DNA from: Botryococcus braunii
Taxonomy: Eukaryota > Chlorophyta > Trebouxiophyceae
DNA: 20,000 nucleotides
Reading direction: 5' to 3'
Assembly (NCBI GenBank): GCA_002005505.1
Contig: KV908594.1
Location: 11,905-31,904 of the forward strand
A program made the translations under genes and the position numbers. A model generated the notes under the pieces. That model was given only the letters and a program-made list of their open reading frames with translations, searched no databases and was not told the DNA's origin. Below are positions 1 to 13,159 of the stretch, piece after piece; within the stretch, counting starts at the first letter, position 1; the number at the start of each line of letters is the position of its first letter.

Positions 1-54
1 CGTCTGGCTGTGCAGCCATTGCGTGCGCACGCCAGCGCTGGGGGCGAGCATGCT

Positions 55-74
55 GATGCGCATCGATGCGCATC
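55..74. repeat. 20-bp perfect palindrome
   Basis: Two head-to-tail copies of the self-complementary 10-mer gatgcgcatc make a 20-bp perfect palindrome that is also a direct repeat. Function unknown. Confidence 0.8.
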
Positions 75-822
75 CCCGCTGAGGTCCCCACGGGTCATCG
101 CATGCCTCTTAAAGGCACTTCATGATCTAGGACTTTATGATACCTTGTGAGCTGGTCAGCTCCCGTAGTAGTCCTGACGGCAGTATACTGTAGTGACTGA
201 ACAGTAACATGTTGGTGGTTCATAAGCGCAATCAACCAGCCCCTCGATTTTTAAAGCGCCGGTGGGAGAAAGTGACATGTATCGCCAACGGGCACACATA
301 AACTTTGTATGTTGCGCGCCTCAAGCTTCCTCCCCTGCGCATGCGCGTGCGGACGGATGCGGGGAAGCGGCTACAGTTGTTGAGAGTAAGCTGGAGCAGA
401 ACCAGGAGAGGAAGGTGGATGGATCATATGTATGGACCGTCTACGTACTCTATGCATATGCCGCAGAAGTGTGGGAGAGCCACAAGTTTGCCTTTCTTGC
501 ACAAAATGTTGATGTATGCGACATAGTTAAAATTATACTTAGCTAGCGCACTTAAGCGGTAATACGCTTAACAATGCATTTGACTTTATTCACCTTCACC
601 GAGACGGTACTAGACTTTCAAATGCTGCCATTTCTATTTACCTTTACTGGCCATGGCACGAGCCAGTCAAATTGAAGAATGATAAAACTCGTCGTTAGTT
701 CATCTCTGCAATTACTGGGAGTGCTTTCCATGATAGCTTGCCATTAGGGAAATGCCATTTGATTGTTCTGCTCCTGGATCCGGGTCCGAATGTCGGTATT
801 TGCGGTGGTTGATCCACATTGC

Positions 823-840
823 TCACGTGTGCACACGTGA
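823..840. repeat. 18-bp perfect palindrome with two CACGTG cores
   Basis: tcacgtgtgcacacgtga equals its own reverse complement. It contains two CACGTG hexamers, which are E-box/G-box-like, with four bases between them. A regulatory role is possible but not shown, because no gene start is recognised nearby. Another inverted repeat lies 13 bases downstream. Confidence 0.75.
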
Positions 841-853
841 CAGCACATGTCTT

Positions 854-891
854 ATTACAGCAGGTTGGGAAGCTTCCCATCCTGCTGTAAT
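854..891. repeat. 38-bp near-perfect palindrome
   Basis: The left half attacagcaggttgggaag is mirrored by the right half with one mismatched pair around a central aagctt. It could form a 19-bp hairpin with no loop on either strand. No flanking target-site duplication was noticed, so it is not called a transposon. Confidence 0.8.
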
Positions 892-1098
892 CATCGCTGC
901 AAACAGAAGGGCGACGCCTTGAGGGCCTCCATAGTTATCCCTGCTCATCTAAACCTCTGCATGTTAAACGTCCACTGTTGTCAAATTATGTCGACTCCTC
1001 CCTTTGAAAACATTGAGAATTTGCTTAATAATGGTCTGGGATCAGTCGCAAAAGCTATATGACATATGTGTGCATGTGAAATTTCACAGTTTCGACAC

Positions 1099-1139
1099 TG
1101 TGTGTGTGTGTGTGTGTGTGTGTGGGGGGGGGGGGGGGG
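1099..1139. repeat. (TG)13 followed by a run of 16 G
   Basis: Thirteen TG units (1099-1124) run directly into a homopolymer of 16 G (1124-1139). It is the only long tract in the window besides the short GA/G tract near 5238-5258 that is G-rich on the plus strand. Confidence 0.95.
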
Positions 1140-1146
1140 CGTGTTC

Positions 1147-1206
1147 ATATCTTGGGCAGTGCACTGACGTGGATATGCATCGATGCATATCCACTGCCCA
1201 AGATAT
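1147..1206. repeat. 60-bp nested inverted repeat (cruciform candidate)
   Basis: Fifteen-base arms (1147-1161 and 1192-1206, atatcttgggcagtg and its complement) are perfectly complementary. The enclosed DNA holds a further perfect palindrome, 1170-1193, centred on atcgat. The arms and inner palindrome overlap, so two alternative hairpins are possible. It starts 8 bases after the (TG)n/G run. Confidence 0.85.
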
Positions 1207-3768
<2,562 letters not shown>

Positions 3769-3769
3769 A

Positions 3770-3772
3770 TCA

Positions 3773-3836
<64 letters not shown>

Positions 3837-3868
3837 ACACACACACAAACACAAACACGCGCGCGCGC
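3770..3868. repeat. (CA)n ending in (CG)n
   Basis: About 43 CA units, with small interruptions (CACC, CATA, CAAA), end in cacgcgcgcgcgc. The tract follows the pyrimidine tract with no spacer, so 3299-3868 is a continuous 570-bp low-complexity block. Confidence 0.95.
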
Positions 3869-5108
3869 TCGCACAGACCGACACACGTTTTTGCAGGCAC
3901 ACACCCACGTGTTCACGCACGAATCTTTTATTTGAGCTCCAAACAATTGCAGTGTCAAGGTTTTAGACAAAAACAATTGATTGAGTCACAGCCAACGGCC
4001 ATGATGTGCAGAGAACAAAGGATACTATGGAAATTTTGCATGTCGTAGCCAGTCACCTGCATGTTAATTGACGGGCAATCCCCCCCCCCCCCCCTTTTTT
4101 AAAAACTCGATAGCATGTGGGTGGTCTGTGATTTTGTGCTTTGGAGCTTTGTTAAATTTTCAACTGGCATGTTAGGAAAGGAGTGGAGAGTTTTTAAATT
4201 ACAGACAGTTCCTTTCATCGACTGATTATCACCAAGTGTCATTCTCTTTGTGTTGTACATCGAAAAAAAAATAAAAAAACTGAAGCTTGTGTGTCTTGGG
4301 TTCCTGGGACTACGATGCCCATCTTTTAAAGATGGAATCTGATAATAATGCCAATGCAGTGTTGTTATGACTGCTATTGCATAGTTGCTATTACACAAAA
4401 TTGGGACTGAAGGGTGAGTTTGTGAGAAGATCACATATGTCGGTATGCAGAGTTTTCTTACCCCCTCACTCGTGTATGCCCCGTGGCAGACACAGAGAGT
4501 TTGCCAAAAGTCTCTTGGTTGTAGGAGAGGAACACCCGTGAGTAATCGAATAGGTTGTATTGCTTCAACAGTATACCTCAGACCTTGATGGAGATAGCCC
4601 AGCTTTCTCCACTTCACTGCTCCCGTTCCCCTTCCCCTTCTCTGTTCACTCTGGAGGGCGCAATATGCATTGCAAGATACCTGCTTTAAAGCACTTCCGC
4701 ATATACCTACTGTCCTTTCGTTTGTGGCCAACTGCAAGGGCACCAAAATATGCAAGCCCAGGGATAGGTTGCCCAGACTTACGGCTGTGCTCATGCGGGA
4801 CAGAAACTCAGTGGCGGCAGCTTGTCCTCTCAAGCACTGATCACCAATATTTCCTTTCGAGTCCCTACACTGGCATGGTGACGCATTGCAGCAAGTTCTT
4901 GAACACCTGCTGGACTGCATTACAAAACATGTGTTTGTTTCGTGGTGCTAGCAAGCTTATTGGCGGTATGCGCTGGCTACTCCCTGCAAATGTTCTGCTC
5001 AACATATGGCATGTTGTACTTGGTCGTTGACTGAGGAGTGAAAGACTGGCGTCGACTTTGATTGTGTGTCTTCCAGCAGTGCTTTCCATGTTAAGGTGGA
5101 CGCAAACT
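3869..5108. other. Non-coding stretch with one unassigned open frame
   Basis: A C15 run lies at 4080-4094. The minus strand holds a 273-codon ATG-initiated frame (4920 to 4099), and the plus strand a 156-codon frame overlapping it (4560-5030). Neither shows a recognisable domain or convincing protein composition; the minus frame reads through A/T-rich stretches as Phe/Ser/Lys strings. Nothing else was recognised. Confidence 0.4.
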
Positions 5109-5258
<150 letters not shown>

Positions 5259-5967
5259 AGAAAGGGAGAGGGGGGATCTCTAGAGGTGGCTACAGAGACC
5301 CCAAACCTGCCGTGTGACGGTTCTAGTCAGAAAACCCCCCTCCCCCCCCCCTCCCCCCCGCCAAACCCCTTCAACTTCTAGTGGCTGCTGCTGCAGAACA
5401 AATCTGGAATGGTGATTTTCTAAGATATGCCCTCTGCATTTATCCGATGTGAGTCATGAAATAGTCAGGAGACATCAAGGAAACAAGAATCATGCAAGAG
5501 TTTGCATTAAAATGAAACTTATGCTAGAATGTTCCAGTCAGCTTGGTAATGAGAGTCATGTTAAATGAACTCGCTTTAGGTTTCAATGTTCGAATAGGGA
5601 GCTTTCTCTCAATTAAGTCCGGAAGGAAGTTCTGGAAGAAAATCAGCTGAGTTGTACAGAGTTGGAACACATGGACAACTTCATAAGCGGCATGAACACA
5701 TATTTTCATTAATCCAGTGCAGCCGCATTGCAAAGAACAGCCGATTGGTCAGCCCACTGTACTTGATGCAGGTGCCTATATGCAGGTGTATATTGCACAA
5801 GCCAACTAGACACATAGATGTGTTTTGTGGTTTGTGGTTTGCTATAATTCTTACTCTCGTCATGTACGAGAGCACTTGCAAGAAAAGTGTTTGGGCCAAA
5901 CAAACTTTGAAAGAGCCAACGTTTTGTAGGTCCAAAAGTGCGCTTTTTGATGTACCTGTTTATGCAG
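5259..5967 (+). other. Upstream region of the PARP gene, probably intron
   Basis: The frame of the PARP-like gene stays open back to 5652 (a TTG, not an ATG). The residues encoded before 5968 (Cys-, His- and Ile-rich, one hydrophobic patch) do not resemble the rest of the protein. The join near 5967 has the form of a 3' splice site, so this stretch is more likely intron than coding. Poly-C patches lie near 5334-5359. The first exon was not identified. Confidence 0.5.
5957..5967 (+). other. Likely 3' splice acceptor of the PARP gene
   Basis: A short T-rich stretch (tgtttatgcag) ends in CAG directly before a G, the usual form of a GT-AG intron end. Protein composition changes here from non-coding-like to coding-like. 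Exon start at 5968 is inferred from this and not proven. Confidence 0.5.
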
Positions 5968-7697
5968 GAGCTGTGGAGGCCTGTCAGTGGATATGGGCTA
6001 ATTGTCGTCTCGAGGGCTCCCCAGCATGGGACTTCGGTGGTGAAAAGGTGGTGGATGGCAATGCATCAGATCAACCCCAAAGAACTGAAGAGGATCTGGA
6101 GTCGGCACGAGCCCCAGAAACAGATAAGGCAACTGCAGGATGTGATATGAAGAATGAACTGCTGCTGTCTGTGGGGCTCGTGCTGCTGGACAAGGCCAAC
6201 AGCTCGCCACAGCGCTTTCTTGAGCAAGTCCAAACCGCGTTCAACGCCCTGCCCAGGGCGGGTCCATGCAAGCGTCTAGGAAATGACGTGTTTATTGACC
6301 TGCCACAGCCGTCCAGCCACTGGACCGAGTGTCAGGCAGCGTTGGCATGGCCAAGGCAGGATTTGCAAGCTGTGCTGCGAGTCAGTTACGACCCTCAGTT
6401 GATGACGGCCTTCATCTCCGTGCAATCCACAGTCTGGGGGACATGCGAGGGCAACCAGCTGACGTGGTATCTGAAGCATGTTTCTAAAGGTTTTCTGGAG
6501 AAGGTTACCAGCGGTTCTCGTTCTGCCCGCACACAAGCGAAAAGAAAGGGGGGGCATGCCGCAAACAATGGTGGACTGCACCCTTTAAAGGGCGATGGAC
6601 CCCAAGCCAGTGGGACGGCAGGCGTGATTGTACAATTGTACAACAGATTGAGCCACCGGCTTCGCGAAGCTGGGATGCACTGCATCATGTGCGACAGCAG
6701 CTTGCCGGGCGCCCGCTGGTGGCCGAGCTTGTGCGGGAAGAGGGAGTGCATTCTGTCTTTCGAGTCCAACCGTCGACCCGGTGACCTGCACCTTCTGGTC
6801 ACATCTCCAAAAGCGGCCGACTTCCTCATCTCTCTGGCGGCTGGTGCCGCAGAGTATGCTGGTCACAAGCGCTTGTTCTTGGGGAGGCATACTACCCCTC
6901 CAGGTGGACGATGGAAAGACCTGATGGAACGGTTAGCTAAGCTCCCCAGGCCGCTGCCGGCATTCTCCTCGCCTGCAGAGCTGGAACGTGCACTAGCCGC
7001 TGCCGATAGTGGCCTGCCTGCCGCTCTCGCGTGGATTTTCAGCAGCCATAGAGGCCATTTAATTCCCTTGGCAGACGAAGTTGTTTCAAGGATCATGCCG
7101 GATGAAGTCCGCCAATATGTGCCAGACATAAGTGTCTTCGTGGTCTACCCCGGCAATGAAGAGCGGCTGGTGGCGTTTCAGAAGCAGCGGCGTAGGTGGA
7201 GGCAGACCAAGATGTACTTCCATGGGAGCCTTTGGCCAAAGTGGCACACCATAATTCGTACGGAGCTGAAGGACCTCAGCACGAGTCACATGAATGCTGG
7301 TCCGTCAATCCCTTCTGGGATATACCTCTCGCCACATTTTCAGGTATCGGCCACTTATGCTGAAACAGTATGGAACAAATCGTTGAGCTTGGATAAGAGC
7401 CGTTACCGACGGTGTTGCGTTGCTCTTTGCGAGGTCGTGCAAAGTGACAGGATAAGGAACCAAAAGGACCCAGAGGCCGGAGAGGGCTACCAAGACGAAA
7501 TCGTGGCAACCCGCGTGGACGACGTTCTCGTGCGGTGTCTCATTACGTATGAGTCTTCTTTCTCTAATGCGGCGTTATCTGACAAAAAACATATCAATCT
7601 ACAATTACATCAACTGCAGAGCGCCTTATTTGACTCGGAACAGTTTCAGAGGGTGTCAGCAGTGATACATCGAGACACAAGCTCAACTTCACCATAG
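5968..7697 (+). CDS. PARP6/PARP8-type ADP-ribosyltransferase (3' part of gene)
   Basis: Recognised as a PARP-family enzyme, which transfers ADP-ribose from NAD+ to protein or other targets, closest to the PARP6/PARP8 type. Numbering counts from the upstream TTG at 5652. About residues 164-290 form an N-terminal region of unknown fold. A four-cysteine motif follows (C344, C347, C361, C366; CxxC-x13-C-x4-C), as in PARP6/8-like proteins and possibly metal-binding. The catalytic domain covers about 500-640: FHGS (H524), then IPSGIYLS (Y558) and ATYAE (Y569). The 11-residue spacing of the two tyrosines equals that of PARP1 Y896/Y907. The last core strand is VDDVLVRCLITYES (622-635). No Glu sits at the PARP1 E988-like position, so mono- rather than poly-ADP-ribosylation is inferred. 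The frame is unbroken to TAG at 7695. The first exon is not identified; M164 is an alternative start. Confidence 0.8.
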
Positions 7698-8295
7698 TCT
7701 AGACCTATTGATCAGATCTCTAGAGTCTATATAATCTTCCATATGAAAATTAGCCATATTAGTTATCCTTTATATAATCACTGGTGGACTAAAGGCAGCA
7801 CTGATATTCTACCTTTCCTAATGTCAGCTAAAACTCAGAAGTAGGTATATAGTACCATACTACTGTGCACCAGGTGCACACGTGTCTGGTCTCAAGCTTC
7901 TGTTAGTAACTGTCTACGTGAGCTATGTATGAGTGTCGTGATCACTAACGTAGTGCTTGCAATTGGGACAAGACCCCAGGACAAGATCCCCTAGAGCATA
8001 AGTTGGCTATGTTCCCTGGAGTGCATATGTGTCCACTGCTTACCACTGCAAGCAGGACAGTGGACACAGCACTGCAGCACTGCAAGACTTGCTTACATTT
8101 ACGTACAAGACAGGAATTTACACATTTCGTTACTTTAGCGATCGCCCGTGGCCAGACGTAAGATTGTGGTTTGGCTCGAGAATGTCTGCGATTAATCAAT
8201 ACAATATTGTATTGTTTCTGAGGAGCACCTCAGCACCACCAATTGGGAAGGAGCTTCAGTGATGAGGGTCACGAGACTAAAAGGGAGTAAAGGGG
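7698..8295. other. 3' flank of the PARP gene, no gene recognised
   Basis: The sequence turns AT-rich after the stop codon. No AATAAA hexamer was seen close to it, so the poly(A) site is not located. Short self-complementary words such as gtgcaccaggtgcac (around 7864) occur. Only chance open frames under 90 codons are present. Confidence 0.5.
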
Positions 8296-8383
8296 GGGGT
8301 TCTAGGTGTGATCACACCGAGAACCCCTTCATGAAGGGGTAGTAGCGAACTTTATCTATCTATATAGATAGATAGATAAAGTT
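8296..8383. repeat. Three consecutive palindromes
   Basis: First, 8296-8327 is a 32-base palindrome with one mismatched pair, centred on gtgatcac. Second, 8323-8340 (accccttcatgaaggggt) is a perfect 18-base palindrome overlapping the first. Third, 8348-8383 has perfect 16-base arms (aactttatctatctat and its complement) around a 4-base loop. The first two could exchange pairing because they share accccc-like bases. Confidence 0.8.
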
Positions 8384-8438
8384 GACTACACTATATAGAT
8401 ACACTATATACATAGATAATCTATATAGATATACTATA

Positions 8439-8476
<38 letters not shown>

Positions 8477-8682
8477 ATATCTATATCTATATATATCTAT
8501 ATCTATATCTATATCTATATCTATATCTATATCCATATCCATATCTATATCTATATCTATATCTATATCCATATCCATATCTATATCTATATCTATATCT
8601 ATATCTATATCTATATCTATATCTATATCTATATCTATATCTATATAGATACACTATATAGATAGATAAAGTTGACTACAGG
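8369..8682. repeat. (AT)n/(TATATC)n satellite with flanking direct repeats
   Basis: A run of AT (about 8442-8475) passes into a hexanucleotide array of TATATC with occasional TATCCA variants, to about 8646. A 20-base sequence, gatagataaagttgactaca, stands at both ends (8371-8390 and 8661-8680) in the same orientation. Near it at both ends is a shared cactatatagata. The left copy overlaps the 8348-8383 hairpin. A frame of Ile-Ser repeats read here is compositional. Confidence 0.9.
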
Positions 8683-8689
8683 CTCATGT

Positions 8690-10660
8690 TTGGGACGGAA
8701 GCTTCCTCCCCTTTCCCCTTTCCAAGGAATGGACGGATGTATCTCCTATATAGGAGTAGTAGGCAGAAGGGAGAAGCAAGCATTTTCTGAAGGGGATATA
8801 TCTAGATACTATATAGTATTTGAATGAGAAAGGAACGACAACGGATGGCAGGCGAGAGGGAAGGGGAGGTGAGAGATCTCTAGAGTTCCGCTGTATAGAG
8901 GAAGGAAGCTCGAGGTCTACTTATAGGGTTTAGTAACAATAAGGCTCAAACAGACATCTGGCATGGAGACAGGATTTGGTTCGATGCAGGATTTCCTGAT
9001 CCGGATGGGATCAGCTGACAGGACAATCATTAGTGCGATAGTAGTTTGGACGGAGTACTCAAGATCTGATCAAACACGATTGAAACCGTCTCAAGATATC
9101 CAGATCGGGATTGAATCAGGATCCTCGGTAGTGTGATGCATCATACCATCCAGCAGGTTGGCCATATATGCATACCTTGATCACTAGCCTCGAGGAGCCC
9201 CCGTGTAAAGACCTTAAGCAATGTAAAGTACTTGATTTTATAAGATCCATCTCCGGAGCTTCTCGGGTCCAGTGATCCAGGTATGCACCGTCATGTGCCA
9301 GGAGGTGATCCATGCATTGGAGGTGGTCCATATGGCATTGCTTAATCGATGAAACCCCTGTTGCAGTGGTGGCGAGTCTGGTCTAAGGTACATAGTATAC
9401 TGTGCGCTCAGCTCCGCAACAATGTCCACGAGATCGTCTACAAGATCGTGCACATGCGTGCATGATCGTGCAGGTGGTCCACGTGGATCACCTTGTCAGG
9501 TCATCACTGTCTGGCTTGAGAAGCCACCCTGCATGAATGACTACAAGGAGTTTAGGTTGCCTTGACACTTGAATTTCTATCAGCTCAGATTCTGGAGTGA
9601 GGAGTGAGTGTTCTCAATTCTATTCTCGGAATTGGGTGAATTGATAACCGGTTGTACATTGGTCATATGTGCTTACATTGATGGATGCAACACCAATGAC
9701 CTGCGGGTTTGTTGCAATATATTGACGTAAGTCTTGGTGACAAGTGAGAGATTGACTGTAACTCACTTGCCGGAAGAGAAGGCGAAGCTTTCATGCATGC
9801 GCACCCGTGCTGCCTTGACGCTTTTGACGCTACCCTGTTTGGTTTCCCATCTCATCCTGCCCTTTGGGCTGAGTAGATGTAATTCTTCTTCTTCTACAAG
9901 AGTGGGGTACAAGTATATATATACAATTCCAAGATTCTATATCAACAGCCCTGATAGACTCCACAATATATATAGACAAGGCGGCAAACACCTTCTTTCC
10001 TAACATTCCTTCCCTCAGATTCCTTTATGAAGGAAAGAAGATTACTTCTATGACGAGCCACATGCCATAAGGGCTGGGGACTGTTTTGCAATTTGGCTCA
10101 TGCGCCTGGATCCACATGGATCATGGCACTCCGGTGTATTTCCGATCCGTGAGATTCCAGGCCGAGACGAGTCAGGCCAGAATATAAGGTAGTTCAGAAT
10201 CCCTGGGAGCCTCAATTGAACGCTGGGTTGGCAGGGGAAGTCCCGCATTTCTGCAAGGAGGCGCAGCTTCCATGCAGAGGAGTGGCTGCCAGATAACTTA
10301 ATCGGGCTGCTCTTTTATAAGGGCCCGGTCCTTGAGGTAGGTCGAATTGCACAGTCGCTGCCAAAAGGGGGAAGAGAGCGCCCGGCTATCAATCTCCCGC
10401 CCCCCTCCATCTCCCCCCCCCCCCAGTCCTTCAATTTCTCTTTTGTGTGCTGTCTCTCCCTTGCGCTGGCTGCCTCTCGCCCCCTGCCGCTGCAACCTCT
10501 GCCCACCCATGCGCCCGTGCAGGGAGTATACTCCAAGTGTCCGGACGGCCCAGCCAGCACAAGCGGGAACGGACAAGCCTGCAAGCCCATGCCCATGCCC
10601 TGTTCTCAAGTCTGCAACATTTCGCAGAAGCAGAAGCAATGTCACTTCCCAGACCAGCAG
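8690..10660. other. Non-coding stretch, no gene recognised
   Basis: Open frames are all under 95 codons and look accidental. Small palindromes recur (ctcctatataggag near 8743, atactatatagtat near 8806). A hairpin with 9-base arms (cttctttcc) spans about 9990-10041. A C-rich patch lies near 10400-10425. The last 250 bases become GC-richer. No RNA gene, transposase or reverse transcriptase was recognised. Confidence 0.5.
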
Positions 10661-10860
<200 letters not shown>

Positions 10861-10913
10861 CCTTCTTCAGGCAGCGAGGGGGAAGGCATAGGAAGCGCAC
10901 TAGGAGGGCGTCC

Positions 10914-11486
10914 TCAAGGGGACGGGCCCACCTCCGAGCTCAGCTCGGGGGTGGGTTTCTCCTTCCCAGACGCATAATGGTTCAGCACGTCCAAGCTGTC
11001 GGAGCCCGAGGAGTCTCTCGGGTGATCGAACCCCGCACTGAGAAACCCGCCGCTGGCGCCCGGCAGATCAGGCTCTGTGCTGGTCCCCTGCGGCTCTGCA
11101 GATGCCCGGGGAGGGGGGACCGAAGGCGGTCCCGCATCCGGCCCTCTGGTAAGCCCAAGGCTCGTGTCGGCCCCCGTTGCAGCCTCAGCGGTGCCTGTCT
11201 GAGGGAGCTGGCTACCCTGGGTGGTGCCCCCCGCGGGTCCCTGGTCCTCCTGCACATGCACCCCAAGCACGGGCATGACTCTCTTGCCTGCGTCAGGGCA
11301 AGGCATTGCCCAATTAGGCGAGGGGCCCAAACCCGTTCTGTGCCATCCCCATTCTGTGCTGGCAAGAGACTTGCCTGATTTTGCAACCTGGGCCTCCTGC
11401 CCCTGGGGTGCTGACGGAGCGGCGGTGTTTCCGGAAGTACTGGGTTTGCTAACGCAGGCGGGAGAAAGCCACCCCCTGCCAACCTG
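10914..11486 (-). CDS. Ser/Pro/Gly-rich open frame, possible C-terminal exon of the repeat protein
   Basis: Minus-strand frame open from 11486 down to TGA at 10914 (190 codons). No ATG lies at its start, so it would be an internal or terminal exon. It begins with a diverged form of the 40-residue unit (KPSTSGNTAAPSAPQGQ, compare RPSSALAAPQGH of good copies). It continues as a disordered-looking Ser/Pro/Gly/Thr-rich tail and ends in GKEKPTPELSSEVGPSP. The direction and the residual repeat match suggest it belongs with the repeat gene to the right, but decayed and frame-shifted units lie between. No known domain is recognised. It may be coding, or part of a decayed end of the locus. Confidence 0.35.
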   Translation of the reverse strand, partial: QVGRGWLSPACVSKPSTSGNTAAPSAPQGQEAQVAKSGKSLASTEWGWHRTGLGPSPNWAMPCPDAGKRVMPVLGVHVQEDQGPAGGTTQGSQLPQTGTAEAATGADTSLGLTRGPDAGPPSVPPPRASAEPQGTSTEPDLPGASGGFLSAGFDHPRDSSGSDSLDVLNHYASGKEKPTPELSSEVGPSP

Positions 11487-12022
11487 TCAAGCTGCGATGG
11501 GTGCCAATCCCACTGTGTGCGGGCCTCAAGACTGCAAGACGCAGGCGCATGTTGATCTCTCCCCAAGGTGGTGCTGGAGCGGGGGGCTGCTCGTTGAGTT
11601 TCGTGCCGTCCATCACCACCTGGTCCCCACCCCAATGTGGGCGGGCTGCGGCAATGTCTGGCTTGACGGCGGTGCCGTGCGCCCCTGGGGCACTGCCAGG
11701 CTGAGGATGGCCTACTTTGGAGCAGAAGCCACGTCGCGGGCGGGCCATTCCCATTTCGAATGCTCCCTGGGAGCTTCCTGCCTCACCGGCCTTGCCGTGT
11801 GCGCATGGACCCCTGCAAGGACGGAGGAATGCCGGAGGCTGGAGGCAATTGAGACCAGAGCGGCGTCGTGTGGGTGCCAGCCCCATGCAATGGCAGCCTG
11901 GGAGATTCCTGACTTGGCAGCGTGGCCGTGTGCCTCTGGGGCACGCTGCCAAGGGCAGAGGAGAACGAGATATTCAAGACCCGAGCGCATATTGGGTGGG
12001 TGCCAACCCTCTTCACGGACAA
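11380..12022 (-). repeat. Decayed end of the 120-bp unit array
   Basis: Recognisable units recur near 11400, 11680, 11800 and 11925, marked on the plus strand by cccctgggg(c/t)g-like words and gcctatttagg-like words. The unit near 11870-11990 is well preserved (minus-strand SALGSVPQRHTATLPSQESP). Neighbouring units shift frame relative to one another, so this part cannot be translated in one frame without gaps. Confidence 0.7.
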
Positions 12023-12029
12023 CCTTCTT

Positions 12030-13159
12030 CTTCTTCGATATTGACAAGTGCTGGTTACGGTGCATACGCTAGATTTAGCTTTTGTAATTGATCAGCTGTT
12101 AAAAAAATGTTCCTGTATAGCTTCTCATTATCATTTTTCTTTCTCGCCTGCGTGTCTTGCCTTTGAAAGATACGGGGAAATGCAATATCGATGACCCTGA
12201 AATTATGTTTGAGCTCATGGCTATCGTCTTGCTTTCAAAGCCTACGGCATGCCCACGATCATGAACCTTATCGGTACATGTCGCGCTACTTCCAGTATTG
12301 TTGTGTTAAATGTTCGTGAACTCCCCATACTCGGGGACTCGTCGTTTTGCCCCGGGGGTGGGGGGGGGGGTATAGGTGCGCATACAGGTGCTTGAGGACC
12401 ACCCCTGTTGACTTCAGGCTTGAAGGGCTACCTGGGTACATCTTGCAACCTAATTCTCCCAACAATCCTTTCATGAGGGTGCCGTCCCCAGCATCCATGC
12501 TCGCAAAACAGGGGAGTGATCTGTTCAAAGTCAGCCACCTGTCTTGAAATGCATCCCCAGGGACCCGTGGTGCAGCCACATACGTTTCCTACCGAGTTGG
12601 AAACCATATGCACGGGTCGGCGACACCCCTCCCTTGACTACTGCCCAAGTCGAAATTTTGATTCTAAGAGGGCATCAGCATCTGTGCTCGCGCGATTCTG
12701 AGAACACTTAAATTGCTGCGCTTACTCGTATTCGGGTGTTTGTTTCCCGTACTACTTTGAGCGCCTCGATTACTCGGCCAAGCCCCAATGCGGATGCCCT
12801 CTAATTTTCTTGAAATCCATAAAACCCACGTTATACATGGTCACGGACATGCATTGGGTGAATACCAGCAATAGGTAATGGAAAGAGTCTGCAACGACAG
12901 CCGTCATTGCACCTCCGATCTTCGGCAGTAAATGCTCTAGTATACAGAAACCGTACAACATTATGCACTTAAGCTTGTGTTCACAAGGCGTGACTCAAAT
13001 GCATCCAGATAATTACCCTCCCGCATTTTCCATGAAAACACTTTGGTTCCTTCTGCAGGGATGTTGCTGGATTAGTTATTGAGTAGTTTGGAGGCATTTA
13101 CCCACTGCCACGGCCGTTTTCCTGTCCCACCCGCCCTATATCGATGTCGTTACATTACA
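12030..13159. other. Unrelated sequence interrupting the repeat array
   Basis: No 120-bp unit is visible here, although units lie on both sides. A G-rich patch (gggtgggggggggg) lies near 12356. Open frames are under 100 codons (best on the minus strand, 12579-12286) and not recognised. It could be an intron of the minus-strand gene or an insertion. No clear GT donor/AG acceptor pair at the two junctions was found. Confidence 0.45.

Larger units (their letters stand above)
1..1098. other. Single-copy DNA, no gene recognised
   Basis: Short open frames occur on both strands (longest 94 codons, plus strand, 262-546), but none has protein-like composition, a recognisable motif or a supporting neighbour. 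The notable content is the palindromes listed separately. No promoter or RNA gene could be supported. Confidence 0.5.

Noticed and set aside
262..546. 94-codon plus-strand frame
   Set aside because: No motif, no neighbours, and a second frame is open over the same stretch.
4099..4920. 273-codon ATG-initiated minus-strand frame
   Set aside because: Longer than expected for a typical chance frame, but composition is not protein-like, it has no motif, reads through A-rich DNA as Phe/Ser/Lys, and a plus-strand frame overlaps it. Left unassigned; transcripts would decide.
8369..8682. CRISPR-like array
   Set aside because: The units are contiguous AT-rich hexamers without spacers, in eukaryotic-type DNA.
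11221..12072. 283-codon plus-strand frame over decayed units
   Set aside because: It is the opposite-strand shadow of the 120-bp unit array; the unit has no stop in several frames.
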